DNA of 64,000 nucleotides from Deroplatys truncata (GCA_030765065.1 CM060976.1:58140539-58204538); one strand, 5' to 3'; positions 22,449 through 33,748 are shown, numbered from the stretch's first letter. A program made the numbers and translations. Notes: generated from the letters alone by a model not told the origin.

Positions 22449-23370
22449 TAGTTTTGGGGCGATACCACTATTTGTCGATACTCGATACCTATACTGATTT
22501 ATGAGCACCGATACTCGATACTCACTTTATAAAAGACGATAGCTTGTTCACTGAAGTATATTCTTATTAGTAGTTTTCTATGTATAAAAGCATGTAAACA
22601 ATTTTGTATTGTATGCTAATTCCGAAATTGCTCCTGTTTGACATTCTTCATTTGGCAGAAAATGTTATAGAATAAATAATAATAAATAGTAATAATAATA
22701 ATATTAATAATAAAAATAATTTCTTTACTTCTCTTTTTATGTGACATATTTTATGCTGAAAACTTTCTTTTAAAGGATTTTCTATCCATACAAAAACAAA
22801 TACTAGCAATTCTTCCTTATTCTGCAACCTTGAAAATATAAACTAATATAAGTTTACATGAAACTCAACTGTACTAAAAATAAACATTTCCATGCACTCT
22901 ATTGCCTTACTTCTTGAGTTCTGATTTATTTCTGCTGATTTACAGATTTTGGACACCGGAGCAGGTAAATGAAACGACTGAAGCGAGTTATCAAGCCAGG
23001 CTATTGCAGAAACGTGATTTACTGCGTCAGCTAAATCAGCTTCATTCACAACCTGCATGTTACATGAATACCTATACTCCTTCTCCCATTGCTTTGCATG
23101 TATTCACTTAGACATAAGTGTCTAAGGAATGTTGCATTCACTCACAGGAATCGCAGTCAAGGTCTATTAAGAACTATAGTCACGCGTGCGAAGCAATAAC
23201 GTGAAGTCTCTCATTCCTTATCTAGCATAAAGACAAACACAACAACTTACAACAATGCAAAACTTAAACATTTAAAAGCATCGAAGGTTTCTCTCAAAGT
23301 ATTAGACACACTTCGATACAGCCAGTATCGAGAATATCGAGATATCGACAGTATCGAGATCCCATCCCTA
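22449..23370. mobile_element. Non-autonomous hAT-like element
   Basis: 922 bp between near-perfect 8-bp duplications CTCGACAC (22441-22448) and CTTGACAC (23371-23378, one mismatch). An 8-bp duplication is the hAT hallmark. The ends start TAG on both strands (TAGTTTTGGGGCGATAC and TAGGGATGGGATCTCGATAC). The subterminal zones are packed with CGATACT/AGTATCG words, likely transposase-binding repeats. An AAT-rich microsatellite sits at about 22672-22722. I do not recognise a transposase; the frames at 22843-23111 match no domain I know. Confidence 0.72.
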
Positions 23371-23668
23371 CTTGACACACATGTGCACTTCTGGAGTTCT
23401 GCCGCGTCAGAACGTCATCTTTTCTTCTGCTTTTACTTTTTCAATTAAACTTGATCTACTTTTTCTCTTTATCCATACTATCTATGGAAGGTTAAGATTA
23501 AATATCCTGAGCCATAACTCAGTTTAATCGCCAAGTTCTTGCCACTTTTAGCTTTAGAAGTTTTCGTTCACGCATTTATTTTATAGCCATTAATGCCATA
23601 TGTTTAATTTAGAAGTGGGAAATAACAATGTAACTTTTAAATTGGAAAGGCTACGAGAATGGAACAAA

Positions 23669-23775
23669 AAAGCTGATGTGTTACATACAAATGACTTTCC
23701 CGATCTACTTTCGTTTAGATTTATGTACCTTCTACACACTATTGTTATTTTTCTATCTACTTCATGCCAATAAAA
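23669..23775 (-). repeat. Older HINE-like copy, 3-prime end (split by insertion)
   Basis: Starts GCTGATGTGTTACATACAAATGAC and ends TCTACTTCATGCCAATAAA. It is the terminal ~105 bp of an old-subfamily copy; the rest resumes after 24634. Confidence 0.75.
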
Positions 23776-24634
23776 AAAAATCTGATGTGTTACACTCACA
23801 TAACTTTCTCTACTCTTGTACAATCTATGTTTACAAACGCCTATTCTCCATTTGCCTCATGTTCATCGAGATATCGAGATGTCAATCTTATTGGTAATTT
23901 TCTTGTAGATGCAAGGGGAATATGGTAGCTTTTAAGCGATAGTCAAATATTTTAACGCTGGTTGCTATGTGGCGCATTCCATTCTCTTTGCATGTCCAGG
24001 ACATACAAAAAAATGAGTAACGAATTTGAGAAAAAGTATAAGTATTGGAAAATTTAAGGAAATAACAAGCAATATCTCGAAAACGGTTCACTCAACAAAA
24101 GAAATGTATATGACATAAGTTGTGTATTTTAACGCGATCTACATTTTTGTGTAGTAAAATTTTGTCTATCTCTTATGGTTTACCAGTTATGCAAAAGTCG
24201 TTCACAATGAAGAATACTTTTGGAGACATTCCCAGAAAATTCGAGATATACATTTCATTTCTCATGACATTATCTTAAACATATGATATTTTCATTAAAA
24301 TTGTTAGAGCCATTTTTGAGAAAATTAAAATTTTCGAAAAATCTTCCATGTAAAGGGTAGTCTGGGGGGGATTTTCTTGAAAACCTTCGTGTCGCATCTC
24401 TGGAAGATACTGAACCTAAATACCAAGTTTGGTGTTTATCCGACTGTTCGTTTTTGAGTTATACTGTTCACAGACACACAGACACACACAGACACACACA
24501 CGGACATGTTTCCAAAAATGCTTTTTTTGGATTCAGGAGGTCTCAAAACATGTATTTCCGGTGAAATCTCGGTATAGAATTTTTGGGTGGAATGCAATAC
24601 TTTCCCTACTTACTATACGTAGTAGAGAAAGTAA
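23776..24634 (-). mobile_element. HINE-like repeat, full, younger subfamily, nested
   Basis: Complete copy with both subterminal motifs, stem-loop end at the low coordinate, and a CA tract at about 24473-24500. It interrupts an older copy of the same family. The 131-residue plus frame at 24429-24824 is antisense repeat plus flank, not a gene. Confidence 0.9.
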
Positions 24635-24975
24635 TAACTGTACATTACACATTCGATATAGGTACAAAGGGACAAGGGGAAACCGAATAGGCAGTCAAGA
24701 TAAAAGTAGGCCTAGCCTTAGAATTAATACTAGCCTTAGAATTTCGTATTTTTTCCACGACATCGCGGAAAATAGCTCAATAGCAGCAGCACTTTTAAAA
24801 ATTACAAAAGTATTATACAATTAAAAACAATAGCAACGGATATTTCAGAAATGACTGATGCCACGAAAAAAATATTTTAAATTTATTGTCGGCTTTAAAG
24901 TTCTACATTTTCTGTGTTGTAATAGCTTCTCTTAGTAACCACTAGGTATGTACATGGTGGAGAAACTAAGAATGC
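24635..24975 (-). repeat. Older HINE-like copy, remainder after nested insertion
   Basis: Continues where 23775 left off (CATTACACATTCGATATAGG), runs through the old-subfamily core (ACGGATATTTCAGAAATGAC) and ends GTACATGGTGGAGAAACTAAG, the degenerate other end. Part of the middle is missing. Confidence 0.65.
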
Positions 24976-25247
24976 TCTAATAATTATTATAATTGCACAC
25001 AAAATAACATGTAAAGACACATGAAAACATCAATGCAATTTTCCAAAAAGTTATAAAACGAATAAAATAAAGACCGCAGCGCCGAGAAAACTTGGGGGTT
25101 AAAATCGTGATGGGGTTTGACTGTGTGTTTGTAGTCAACATACACACAGATGTACCGATTTCAACAAAGTTTTTTTAGGCATACCCTTTGACACAGGGCT
25201 AAAAGCCTTCTCATTTAGAATTCGTTCCGCAATTTTATTTTTCTTTG

Positions 25248-25439
25248 AAATAACATATGTTCAGGATATTGGCATGATTAATGAAATGTATATCTTGAAA
25301 TTTCTGTAAACCGTATTTGAAGTCACCTTCCTCCTGACGAATTTTGTATACCTTTTTGTAACTAGTAAACCGTAAGAATATATAAAGGTTTATCACAGGA
25401 AAAATATGTATGACGTTAAAGCACAGAATTTTTATCAAA
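25248..25439 (+). repeat. HINE-like fragment, old subfamily, left part
   Basis: Core segment with AACATATGTTCAGGATATTG and AACTAGTAAACCGTAAG. It breaks at the transposon that begins near 25440 and resumes near 26711. Confidence 0.6.
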
Positions 25440-26710
25440 TACAGTGTGATCCATATAAACCTGAACAATAGGATTATATTTGCTAGATAATAGGACACAC
25501 GCGCCTTTGGGAGAATATAATACATAATTGGGAAATTACATTGTTCATTGTTGCTCAGAGCAAATGTTGGAAGTGTCCTCCACCGACATACATATTTGCA
25601 CTCGTTTCACCATATTCTGTAACGTTCTACGAAGAGTATCCTCGCAAATGATGCTTAACACATTACTAATAGATCCACGGAGATCAGCAGTTGTCCAAGG
25701 CCTATTCATATACACACTATTTTTAAGATACCCACATTAGAAAAAGTCCGGCGAGGTTAGCTCAGGTGATCTGGAGGGCCAGAATCTTTTTAGATTATTC
25801 GATTATCAAAGAAACTGGTTACAAGTTGCATGGAGGAGTTAGATGTATGACAGGTTGCTCAATCTTGCTGGAAATAGCCTTCTGTCAATTCGATATCATC
25901 CAGCTGCTCCACAAATATATTAACTGCATTGTCTAGAGTCGTATCAACCAACAATCCTGGAAGCTAACACCGCGCGCCATATTCCAACCTTCATATCATA
26001 CAGTGGTGTTTCGCGGATTATATGGGGATTTACAGCAGCCCAGTATCTGCTGTTTTGTATGTTGATGTAGTTTGACAGATGAAACAATGACCATCTGTAA
26101 ACCACGTTACGACATTCCAGAAGATGTCTGGACGTGGAATAAGAAAACTTTGAAACCATCGGTAATAACGCCTTCGATTTTCATGGCTTGCTTCTTTCAA
26201 TTACTGCACCATATGCAATCTGTATGGTCGCAATCCCGATTTCTTCGCAGCTCTATGACATGTGCCATATAAATAGCCTGTCTCCTGGCTCAATCGACGT
26301 AACTATTTCTTTGGAGAGTTCACCAAGTGTCTTCGAACAGTACCAACAGATTCTGCACTCAATGATGGTTGACGATAAAATTGTTGCCTTTGTTGGAACA
26401 TCACGCCTTTTGAATTCTCTTCGAAATTCCGGTTGTGTGGTTATCAGTGAATTTGTCTTCCAATACGTTTTCATAATAAAAACACGCTCTCGAACTGAGT
26501 ACTGCATGTTTCTGTTACGACTGCAAACTAAAGATGTCAACAATATTCAACAATGCTTGTAATTGCCATCGAAATCAACAAAGTAGTCAAGAAATGGCAG
26601 TGGTACCAATTCTCCAAGATTCACTTATATCATTAAAATAGTTTTCACATTTCGCCGATCTTTCAAAGGGAAATTATGACCCATTATAGTAGTTCAGGTT
26701 TACATGGGTA
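25440..26710 (-). mobile_element. Degenerate Tc1/mariner-superfamily transposon
   Basis: About 1.27 kb with imperfect inverted ends (left CCATATAAACCTGAAC, right, reversed, CCCATGTAAACCTGAAC). It carries a decayed minus-strand transposase (25505-26543) and sits inside an old HINE-like copy. Exact borders are uncertain by several bases; TA-type flanks are compatible with this superfamily. Confidence 0.75.
25505..26543 (-). pseudogene. mariner/IS630-like transposase pseudogene
   Basis: Read on the minus strand from 26543. The N-terminal helix-turn-helix resembles the DUF4817 type (YSVRERVFIMKTYWKTNS, EFRREFKRRDVPTKATI). Further on are NIQNSRYWAAVNPHIIRETP and KVGIWRAVLASRIVG, the catalytic-domain segment of this superfamily, and near 25780 the remnant of WPSRSPELTSPDFFL, which carries the last catalytic Asp. 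Frameshifts and stops are scattered throughout, so it is inactive. Plus-strand frames over it (26072-26272, 26188-26562, 25528-25740) are shadows. Confidence 0.85.
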
Positions 26711-27040
26711 CATTAATGTGGTATTAATCATGTTCACTATATACGTTGCCAAAGGTTTGAATTTCCCAAATACTTCATATTTTCTTAAGTGTTAAGCCAC
26801 CATTCGTTTATTTTCTGTGAGTCATGCAAAAGCTAAGAAAACCAGCTTATACGAGTAGCAATCTGCTTTTCATATATCTGACTATCGCTTCAGTTCCCAG
26901 TAACTCTCTTGTACCTACAAAGAAATAGTGCAACCGTTTATCTAGTTAACATGAAGTATATAAGAAAATCAACCTTTTTAATAAGACATATATACAAATA
27001 TACGGCAGTGGGTACATAAAGTCATATGATGTTTTTTCAT
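26711..27040 (+). repeat. HINE-like fragment, old subfamily, right part
   Basis: Resumes the core (GTTTGAATTTCCCAAATAC, TATCTGACTATCGCTTC, AACATGAAGTATATAAG) and fades near AAAGTCATATGATG, the degenerate 3-prime end. Confidence 0.6.
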
Positions 27041-28140
27041 CAAGAAAGAACAAAGCAAAGCCACCTATGTCTCCTAACACGTTAACAGCTAAACAAAACT
27101 GACAACTGACATTCGAAATACCAAAGATGCCAGAAAGAGCAGTTTTATTAGCAGTTACATCACATGTAAGTTGTAAACAGAGGAAAAAAGCGAGGGGATG
27201 AGGGCGAGTATGGAAGACTGAATGGAAAATTAGAGAGAGGTAGAATAAAAGGAGATTGAGAAGGGGAAGAGAGGGAGAAGTAAGGAAGGAGATGTAGTGT
27301 GAGGGACCAAAGGTGGAAATGAGAGACAGGCTGCATATAACAGAACAGTGCGAGCACAGCTGCGGGTTCTACTTGTGTATTAGAAACTTCTTAAAATTCG
27401 CTTTTCATCATTTAAATTTTTCCGCATTTTAAGCAATATAAGTGCAGCAACCTTTTGGGTCGATTGGTTAATACAACAACTTATTCATGAAAGTCCTTCA
27501 ACCGCAGTTGAATGCATGGAATCGTGCCAACATACTGCGCAGTGGTTTATGTTGGTAAGGAAATGCCACCTTTTCCAGGCTCTCAGCCCTTACCTGGTCT
27601 TAGCACTCCAATTAATGTTTGTCTTACCCCTCCCTTTTCCTTCGCTTCTGAGCCTGAAAGCCACCTGATTTCATAGATTAATGTTTGAGTGCCAGAATTA
27701 TGACATCAAACCAATACGAGAGAACTAGCCTTCCAGCTATACAGTGTACTCCTCCCATATTGTCTCTCACCTAGGCCTGACTTTTGTTCAATGGCAAATG
27801 GTGTGTGTCGGAATGGAAGAGTTTGGTTTACCTAGAAATGTTGCGGAACACAGATGTAAAGGAGTTTCTGCCAACCTTAAATATCAAAAGCATCGGCAAT
27901 TTACAGCTCGACTTTACAGTTTCAGATGTTCAGCGGTCTTTCTTTTGTTTATCTTGCTCGTGAGCAAATGTAAGGGTATGCGATATCATGAGTAGCATAT
28001 ATCAACGCTATTTTCAAACAGCTGTTACCTCAGTCTCCGTTATTGCCGCAAGAAAATCGTAGATGGAAAGAATCAGAGGGAAAAGAAGATTTTATGTAAT
28101 TTATTCGTAAGCTATCTATAACAATTAAACATATGAAAAC
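27041..28140. other. No gene seen; purine-rich tract inside
   Basis: Positions 27179-27340 are strongly purine-rich on the plus strand (GAGG/GGAG/GAAG words), giving a spurious Ser/Pro/Leu-rich minus frame (27160-27357). The rest shows no recognisable coding or repeat signal; the 83-residue frame at 27744-27995 is unassigned. Confidence 0.5.
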
Positions 28141-28676
28141 CGAGCGCAATGGCTCAGGCGGAGGTCGTGGGTTCGACTGTGGCCGAGCTATCTGACCCAT
28201 ACGTTTTTTCGGGGTTTTCTTGGATCGCTAGGCGAATACTGGAAAGGCTATTACATCCCCTGAATATCATCCCCTTTCATCTCCATTCTCATTTCATTTC
28301 AGTTTTATCTTATTGGCTTCTTTCAGGGTTGCAGGTATCGGCGGTAGGTCCCAGCGTGTGAATGGCAGGAGAAAAGGATGCTCTGAGTAAACCCCTGGAC
28401 TGCAAGCGGTCTCACGGTCCCGGGCCTCACAAGGGGTATGTAAGCCCAAACGGGACAGAGCCCGCTGCACCAGCCGCCATCCGGGGAGTTCAGATCTGTA
28501 AATGTAGGGACCTTGACCTCTGCCTGTCGCGCCTCCTGGTCGACCGCCCTCCGTCGACTCTCACTTCATTTCTCTCTTTCGGGAGCGTCCCGTCAGGGGC
28601 ATAGGTAAAGAGATCTGCGTAGGTCCAGGTGCTAAGTCCCTTCTGCCTCTAGTCTTATCCTATCCTATCTTAAACT
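28141..28676 (+). repeat. Long GC-rich tRNA-headed SINE-like element
   Basis: Head GAGCGCAATGGCTCAGGCGG and GTGGGTTCGACTGTGG; GC-rich ~500-bp body with TTTTCTTGGATCGCTAGGCG and GTAGGGACCTTGACC; tail TATCCTATCCTATCTTA. Third member of the long SINE-like family. Frames at 28149-28604 belong to it. Confidence 0.68.
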
Positions 28677-29310
28677 TAATGGATAAAGCAGGTTAAACCA
28701 CAATGAATACCTTTTTTCATAAAAATAACAAATGAGACTAGCTTTGCGGAAACCGCTGTGATCTAACCGGTTGCAATTTTTGAATACGGCCTTAATTTGA
28801 ATACGGTTTCTTGAGCAGTGAGTTATTCAGTTTCTTTAGGTAAAGCATAAAAGGAAAAAAAGTATTTACCTTCATTTAATTCTGAAAGGTTTGCAAAAAT
28901 GTGCAGTTTGTTATCTTATGCGATGAGATGCTGGGTCGGACAAACATTGACACAGCGTGGGTACACAGAGCAAAGCAAGTAATCCCTTCCATGAGAGTTG
29001 CTTTCACGGCTAGTGAATTTCATACTCCACCGAATGGATACACTATGCAAATATAAAAGTGTGGTCACCCGGTGCTGATCCTCTGTGTAAAGGTTAGGTA
29101 TCTCATGTCAGCCTCGGAATTTTAAACGAATATGTAGCTACAGAGCCAGCTTTAAATATCCCACAACACCGATGTTCGTTAGCAAAAAATTAATGTGCTG
29201 CATTTAAAATGAAGTCGTGGAACTAAAGGATTCTACAAACACATAGGGGATATTAAGAGAGCTACCACGTTTATGTTTTCTGTAGTAAAAGGTTTACTGA
29301 TCCTGAAAAG
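28677..29310. other. No gene seen
   Basis: AT-rich sequence between a SINE-like element and a HINE-like copy. No domain or repeat recognised. Confidence 0.5.
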
Positions 29311-30168
29311 CAAAAATCTTATGTTACACTCACATGACATTCTCTACACTTGTACAAACGTTTTTACAAACGCTTATTCTCCATCCACTTCATGCTAATC
29401 GAGATAAACCGAGATAACATTGGCAGAAACTAATTGCCAATTTTCTTGTGGGTGCAAGCGGAATATGGTAGGCTTTAAGTGATAGTCAAATCTTTTAAGA
29501 GCTGGTTGCTATGTGGAACATTTCATTCTCTTTGCATGTCCAGGACCACCCCCTCCCCCAAAAATAGCGAATTTCCATTTGAGAAAATGTATAAGAATTG
29601 GAAAATTCAAACAAATAACAAGGAATATCCCAGAAATGGTTCACTCCATAAAAACTGTATATGACATAAATTGTGTGCTTTAACACGCTCTACATTTTGT
29701 GTAGAAATATTTTGTTCTCTTACGGTTTACCAGTTATGCCAAAACCCTTCAGAATGAAGAGAACTTTTGGGAACATCCCCAGAAAATTCAAGATATGCAT
29801 TTCATTTGTCATAAAAGTATTTTAAAAATATAGTATTTTAATCAAAATCGTTAAGAGCCATTTTTGAGAAAATCAAAATTTTCGAAAAATGTTTCATATA
29901 AAGGGCAGTCTGAGGTGGGGGATTGTCTTGTAAATCTTTGTATCGCATCTTTGAAAGATACTAAACCTGAGTATTAAGTTTGGTATTTATTCGAATTTTC
30001 ATTTTTGAGTTATGCTGTTCACAGGCACACAGACAGATATTTTTCTAAAACTGCTTTTTTAGATTTAGGGGGCCTCAAAACATGTATTTCCGGTGAAATC
30101 TCAATGTCAAATTTTTGGGTGGAAAGCAATGCTTCCCCTACTTACTAAACGTAGCAGAGAAAGTAAAA
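29311..30168 (-). mobile_element. HINE-like repeat, full, younger subfamily
   Basis: Complete but mutated copy, from AAAAATCTTATGTTACACTC to ACGTAGCAGAGAAAGTAAAA. Its CA tract has almost vanished (CACAGGCACACAGACAG near 30020). Confidence 0.88.
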
Positions 30169-30231
30169 AGCTTGCTTGAAATATACGGCACTATATGTGT
30201 GTTTATCGAAATAAAATTAGGAGATGAAATA

Positions 30232-31722
30232 TGAATAATCTGATGTATTACGTTCACATCACATTCTCTACCCGTACCTTTTGGTTTTATATAGCTTCCA
30301 CAAACTTGGCTTATTTTTCTAACTACGTCATGTTAATCGAGATGAGCTTTTACAGAAATAGTGTCATTACACATTTCGTGAAGGTGCAAGTGTAGAGGAA
30401 ACCGAATCGATATTCAGAGCTAGTCGCTATATGCTGGCCTAGAAATTACATAATTTTTCGCGAAATAACTGAACAGCGAAAACGTTTTTTTAAAGAATAT
30501 AACAGTATTGAAAAATTCAAACCGATAGTAACTTGTATCTCGGAAATGGCAAATGACACAAAACAGTAGTATTAAGTGAACTGTGTATTTTAAAGGATCT
30601 GCATTTTGTTAATACCATCTCTTATGGTTTACTATAGAGATGTGATAAACAGTTATTTTCGAGTAACGGCTATAAGTGTCGAGTTACAGTGCTTAATGGT
30701 TACATGTAACGTTACCAGTAATGATTACGTTATTTTTTTCATTCTTATCACGTTCGCAGTTACATTACATTAAGGTTACCAGTAACAATTACACGTAACG
30801 TTTCGATATAAACTATGCCGTTGTTTGAGCGTAGTGGACCACGTTATTTTGCTACTAAACAGCATTGTATATTTATATGTATCTACCCGCGATGTATAAA
30901 AACTCGTGCATCTATAATCGTATGTGAAAAACCATTTTAATGCAGTTTTTCTGCCTAAATGCTGACTGATCTGTCATCTATGTGCTGTAATCTATATACG
31001 AAGCGATAAGCAACACACTTTAATAAACAAATATGTATTTGCAACTCAGTGCGAGGATGACTCAAGTATAAACGAATATTGCGGTAACTAGTTCCATATA
31101 AGGGATACCAATGCCGCACACATGCAGTGAATGATATCAACCAGGGTCGGTAACCGTCTCGTTTCTTCACTAACCATTAACGCGATAACTGTCTTCGTTA
31201 CTTTGGTAGAAGTTATTGGGTAATAACTAGTTACTTTGTAATCTTTACTTGATAACCGTTATTGGGCAACTTTTACTTTGGTAACCGTAACATTAAGGTA
31301 GCCGTTACAATGTAACCGTTACGCTGTTTTTCGCCGAACCCTAGTTTACTAGTTATATAAAATTCCTTCTGTATGAAGAGGACTTCGGAGGCTGATCCCA
31401 GAAAATTCAAGATAAACATTTTATTCGTCATGTAAATATCTTTAACATCTTATTACAGGCATTTTTAAGAAAAAATCTAGAGTTTCGAAAAATCTTTCAT
31501 GTAAAGCTTATTTTAGGGTGGAGGGATTTTCTTTAATTTTCTCTTGTCGCATATTTGGAAGATGGTGAATCTATATATCATATTTTGTATTTAGTGGACA
31601 TTTCACTTTGCTGTTTTCAGACACACCCGCTTACATATGTATCTCCGGTGAAATTTCGATATACAATTTTTGGATGGAATGCAGTACCCTTTCCACCTAC
31701 TATGTACGTAGTAAAGAAAGTA
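30232..31722 (-). mobile_element. HINE-like repeat, old subfamily, interrupted by a hAT element
   Basis: Outer halves are 30232-30634 and 31344-31722. Together they make one copy, with GTTTACTA shared at the break as the duplication made by the inserted element. Ends AATCTGATGTATTACGTTC and TACGTAGTAAAGAAAGTAAA are both recognisable. Confidence 0.85.
30635..31343. mobile_element. Non-autonomous hAT element (MITE)
   Basis: 709 bp bounded by a perfect 8-bp duplication GTTTACTA (30627-30634 and 31344-31351). Terminal inverted repeats begin TAGAGATGTGATAAACAG on one side and, reversed, TAGGGTTCGGCGAAAAACAG on the other. Both ends carry dense GTTAC/GTAAC and AACGTTAC-like words, likely transposase-binding sites. 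The interior has no transposase; the frame at 30955-31170 has no known domain. Confidence 0.88.
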
Positions 31723-31867
31723 AAAATATACAATAACATATTTAATGTGTAACACAGCCTTCTCTACTCACTGAAGTGGTATTTTATGGTGGCCAGTGAT
31801 GCAAAATATTATGGCTCATTGTTGTGAGATGGTATAATGTGACCTCTACAACGACATTTGTGATTTA

Positions 31868-32789
31868 CGAGGGCTGATCAATAAAGACAGACTGATTTTT
31901 TCCTGAAGCGTTCTTGATAGTTTCCCGTCTCTACCATAAACATTTGAAAAGAACGGGGTTTCATTTATAATGTCCATAGGAATCAGCACACTCGTAACGG
32001 TAGATTGGTAGTAAGGCTGTATATTGTTGACCCTACTTGAATTTCGCATAGCACAAAATGGAGGTGAGACGAGAAGAACAATACAGCGCAATAAAATTTT
32101 CTTTTCGTTTAAATCATACAGCCTCTGAAACTTTTGAAAAGCTGAAGCAAGCGTACGGTGAAGATGCACTACCTCGTGCAACAGTGTTTAGATGGTTCAA
32201 AGACTTCAAAGAACGACGAGTCCTCTGTGCTAAGCAAGGTGGCCTGGTGTTTCGGCTTCTGTTATGACTGAAGTCAACATCAACACAGCTGCTGTGATTG
32301 TTGTTCCCCCTAACACTACTGTTACAGCAGCGTACCTCAGGTCAGTATTGGCTACATTGAGGAAGCACATTGCAAGGAAACGACCGGAACTTCATCGGAA
32401 TGAGTGGCGACTTCATCACGACAACGCGCGGCCTCACGTCGCCAATCAAGTCCAGGCATTTTTGGCTAAATTCAACATTACCTGTGTACGCATCAGCCTT
32501 ATAGCCCAGATCTTGTCACCTGAGATTTCTTTTTATTCCCATCACTAAAGGCAAAGTTCCGGGGCATTCGATTTGAGCACACTGAAGCAGTGCTGAAGAA
32601 AAGTGAGGCGATTCTCAAAGACCTGACAAAGACGGGCCTACACCATGTATTCGAGGACTGGCAGAGATGCTATAAAAAGTGCATTCAAGTAGGAGGGGAC
32701 TACTTTGAAAAATAGCGGGATAACATTGAAATGGAGTAATAAATATCTGTGAAAAGAAATCAGTCTCAGTCTTTATTGATCATCCCTTG
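31868..32789 (+). mobile_element. Internally deleted mariner element
   Basis: 922 bp flanked by TA on both sides, with inverted ends containing GATCAATAAAGAC (CGAGGGCTGATCAATAAAGA left; AAGGGATGATCAATAAAGAC right, reversed). Mariners are usually about 1.3 kb, so roughly a third is missing. The ends look intact and could in principle be recognised by a transposase supplied elsewhere (inference). Confidence 0.92.
32045..32715 (+). pseudogene. mariner transposase, deleted and frameshifted
   Basis: Starts with the Met at 32058; the N-terminal DNA-binding region is visible (TASETFEKLKQAYGEDALPR, VFRWFKDFKE). A frameshift near 32235 moves to the frame at 32264, where MTEVNINTAAVIV still matches the family; the text then jumps to VPPNTTVTAAYL, so the region with the first catalytic Asp is gone. 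The second Asp is in HHDNARPH (about 32420). The last catalytic patch (PYSPDL) is followed by a TGA at about 32519 and the C terminus continues to GGDYFEK before the terminal stop near 32715. Inactive. Confidence 0.88.
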
Positions 32790-32791
32790 TA

Positions 32792-33190
32792 TGTTGTACT
32801 TGCCAACGCCGTCTTGCTTCTTCCGGCTGCTTCCTCGATGGCAGCTGTAGTGAAACTCTTTAATGGTGTTCGGAAAGAATTAATGATGTACTCACAGGTT
32901 AAGTTGGTATTCATTTAAAGTTTTTAACTTACAAAGTTTCGTTTACTCGGCCGAGTCGGTGCATCGTTTCCTTTGTTAATTTTCCAAGCCGATACTTCGC
33001 GGACTGAAAATTATTACAATTTGCTGTATGCTCATTAATAAATGTTTTATGTGTTTACTCGTACCATATGCCTATTTGAAAATATGCTGCCTACCGAGAA
33101 CATTACTGTGTTACGCGATGCGTCTGACTTCTCGCGAAACTCAATGAAGAGTGAAACTTGACTTCTCTTGCCGACAATAAGAAACGTGGA
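32792..33190. other. No gene seen
   Basis: Unassigned sequence between the mariner and a SINE. No domain recognised. Confidence 0.5.
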
Positions 33191-33345
33191 CTGCCTGTGT
33201 GTTCTGGTGGTTAGCATGCTAGTTTCCAAATCCGAGGGTCTGGGGTTCAATTTTCGGCTGCAGAATGGTAATTTTTCTTTATCCAGAATTATTCCACATC
33301 CTGCCTAGAGTCTAGAATTATGAGTGAGAGTGTAAATGTTTGTGA
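33191..33345 (+). repeat. tRNA-derived SINE, short family
   Basis: Head TCTGGTGGTTAGCATGCTAG and GGGGTTCAATTTTCGGC (A and B boxes), then GAATTATTCCACATCCTG and GAGTCTAGAATTATGAGTGA. Tail matches the element at 14300. Confidence 0.6.
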
Positions 33346-33469
33346 AAAATTAGTGTTTAAATTGAAAACCCAAAGTAAGCAAAATCCAAATATTAACATT
33401 ATAGTGAAAGTTGCTGCCGATGAGTAATTGTTGCAAAGCCGCCGGCGCCGTCGTTTCTAATGCTCCCCA

Positions 33470-33748
33470 TATGGCCTATTACCTTTGGGGGATACATTTC
33501 TAAGGTGCAGGCACTCAGCGGACGGCATCAGTTGCCTCCAATGGTACAGTGACGTTAAGAATGAAGGCGGAATGAGAGGACCTACAGCTTTTACCGTGAA
33601 CTCCGAACCACGCTGGAGCCTGAAGATACCTCATATGAACAAATCAGAAGTGAAGGTGTGGACAGGACCGACTTAGAGCAGACGGGAATTGAACTTCGGA
33701 CCCTCGGTACGAGAGCCAGAAACGAAACCACTACGCTAACAATATAAT
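33470..33748 (-). repeat. tRNA-derived SINE
   Basis: Minus strand reads TGTTAGCGTAGTGGTTTCG (A box) and GAAGTTCAATTCCCGTC (B box), followed by a moderately GC-rich body of about 200 bp. Frames 33485-33676 and 33591-33854 fall in or across it. Confidence 0.6.

Noticed and set aside
24429..24824. 131-codon plus-strand frame
   Set aside because: Mostly antisense of a HINE-like copy including its CA tract; similar pieces recur in other copies in broken form.
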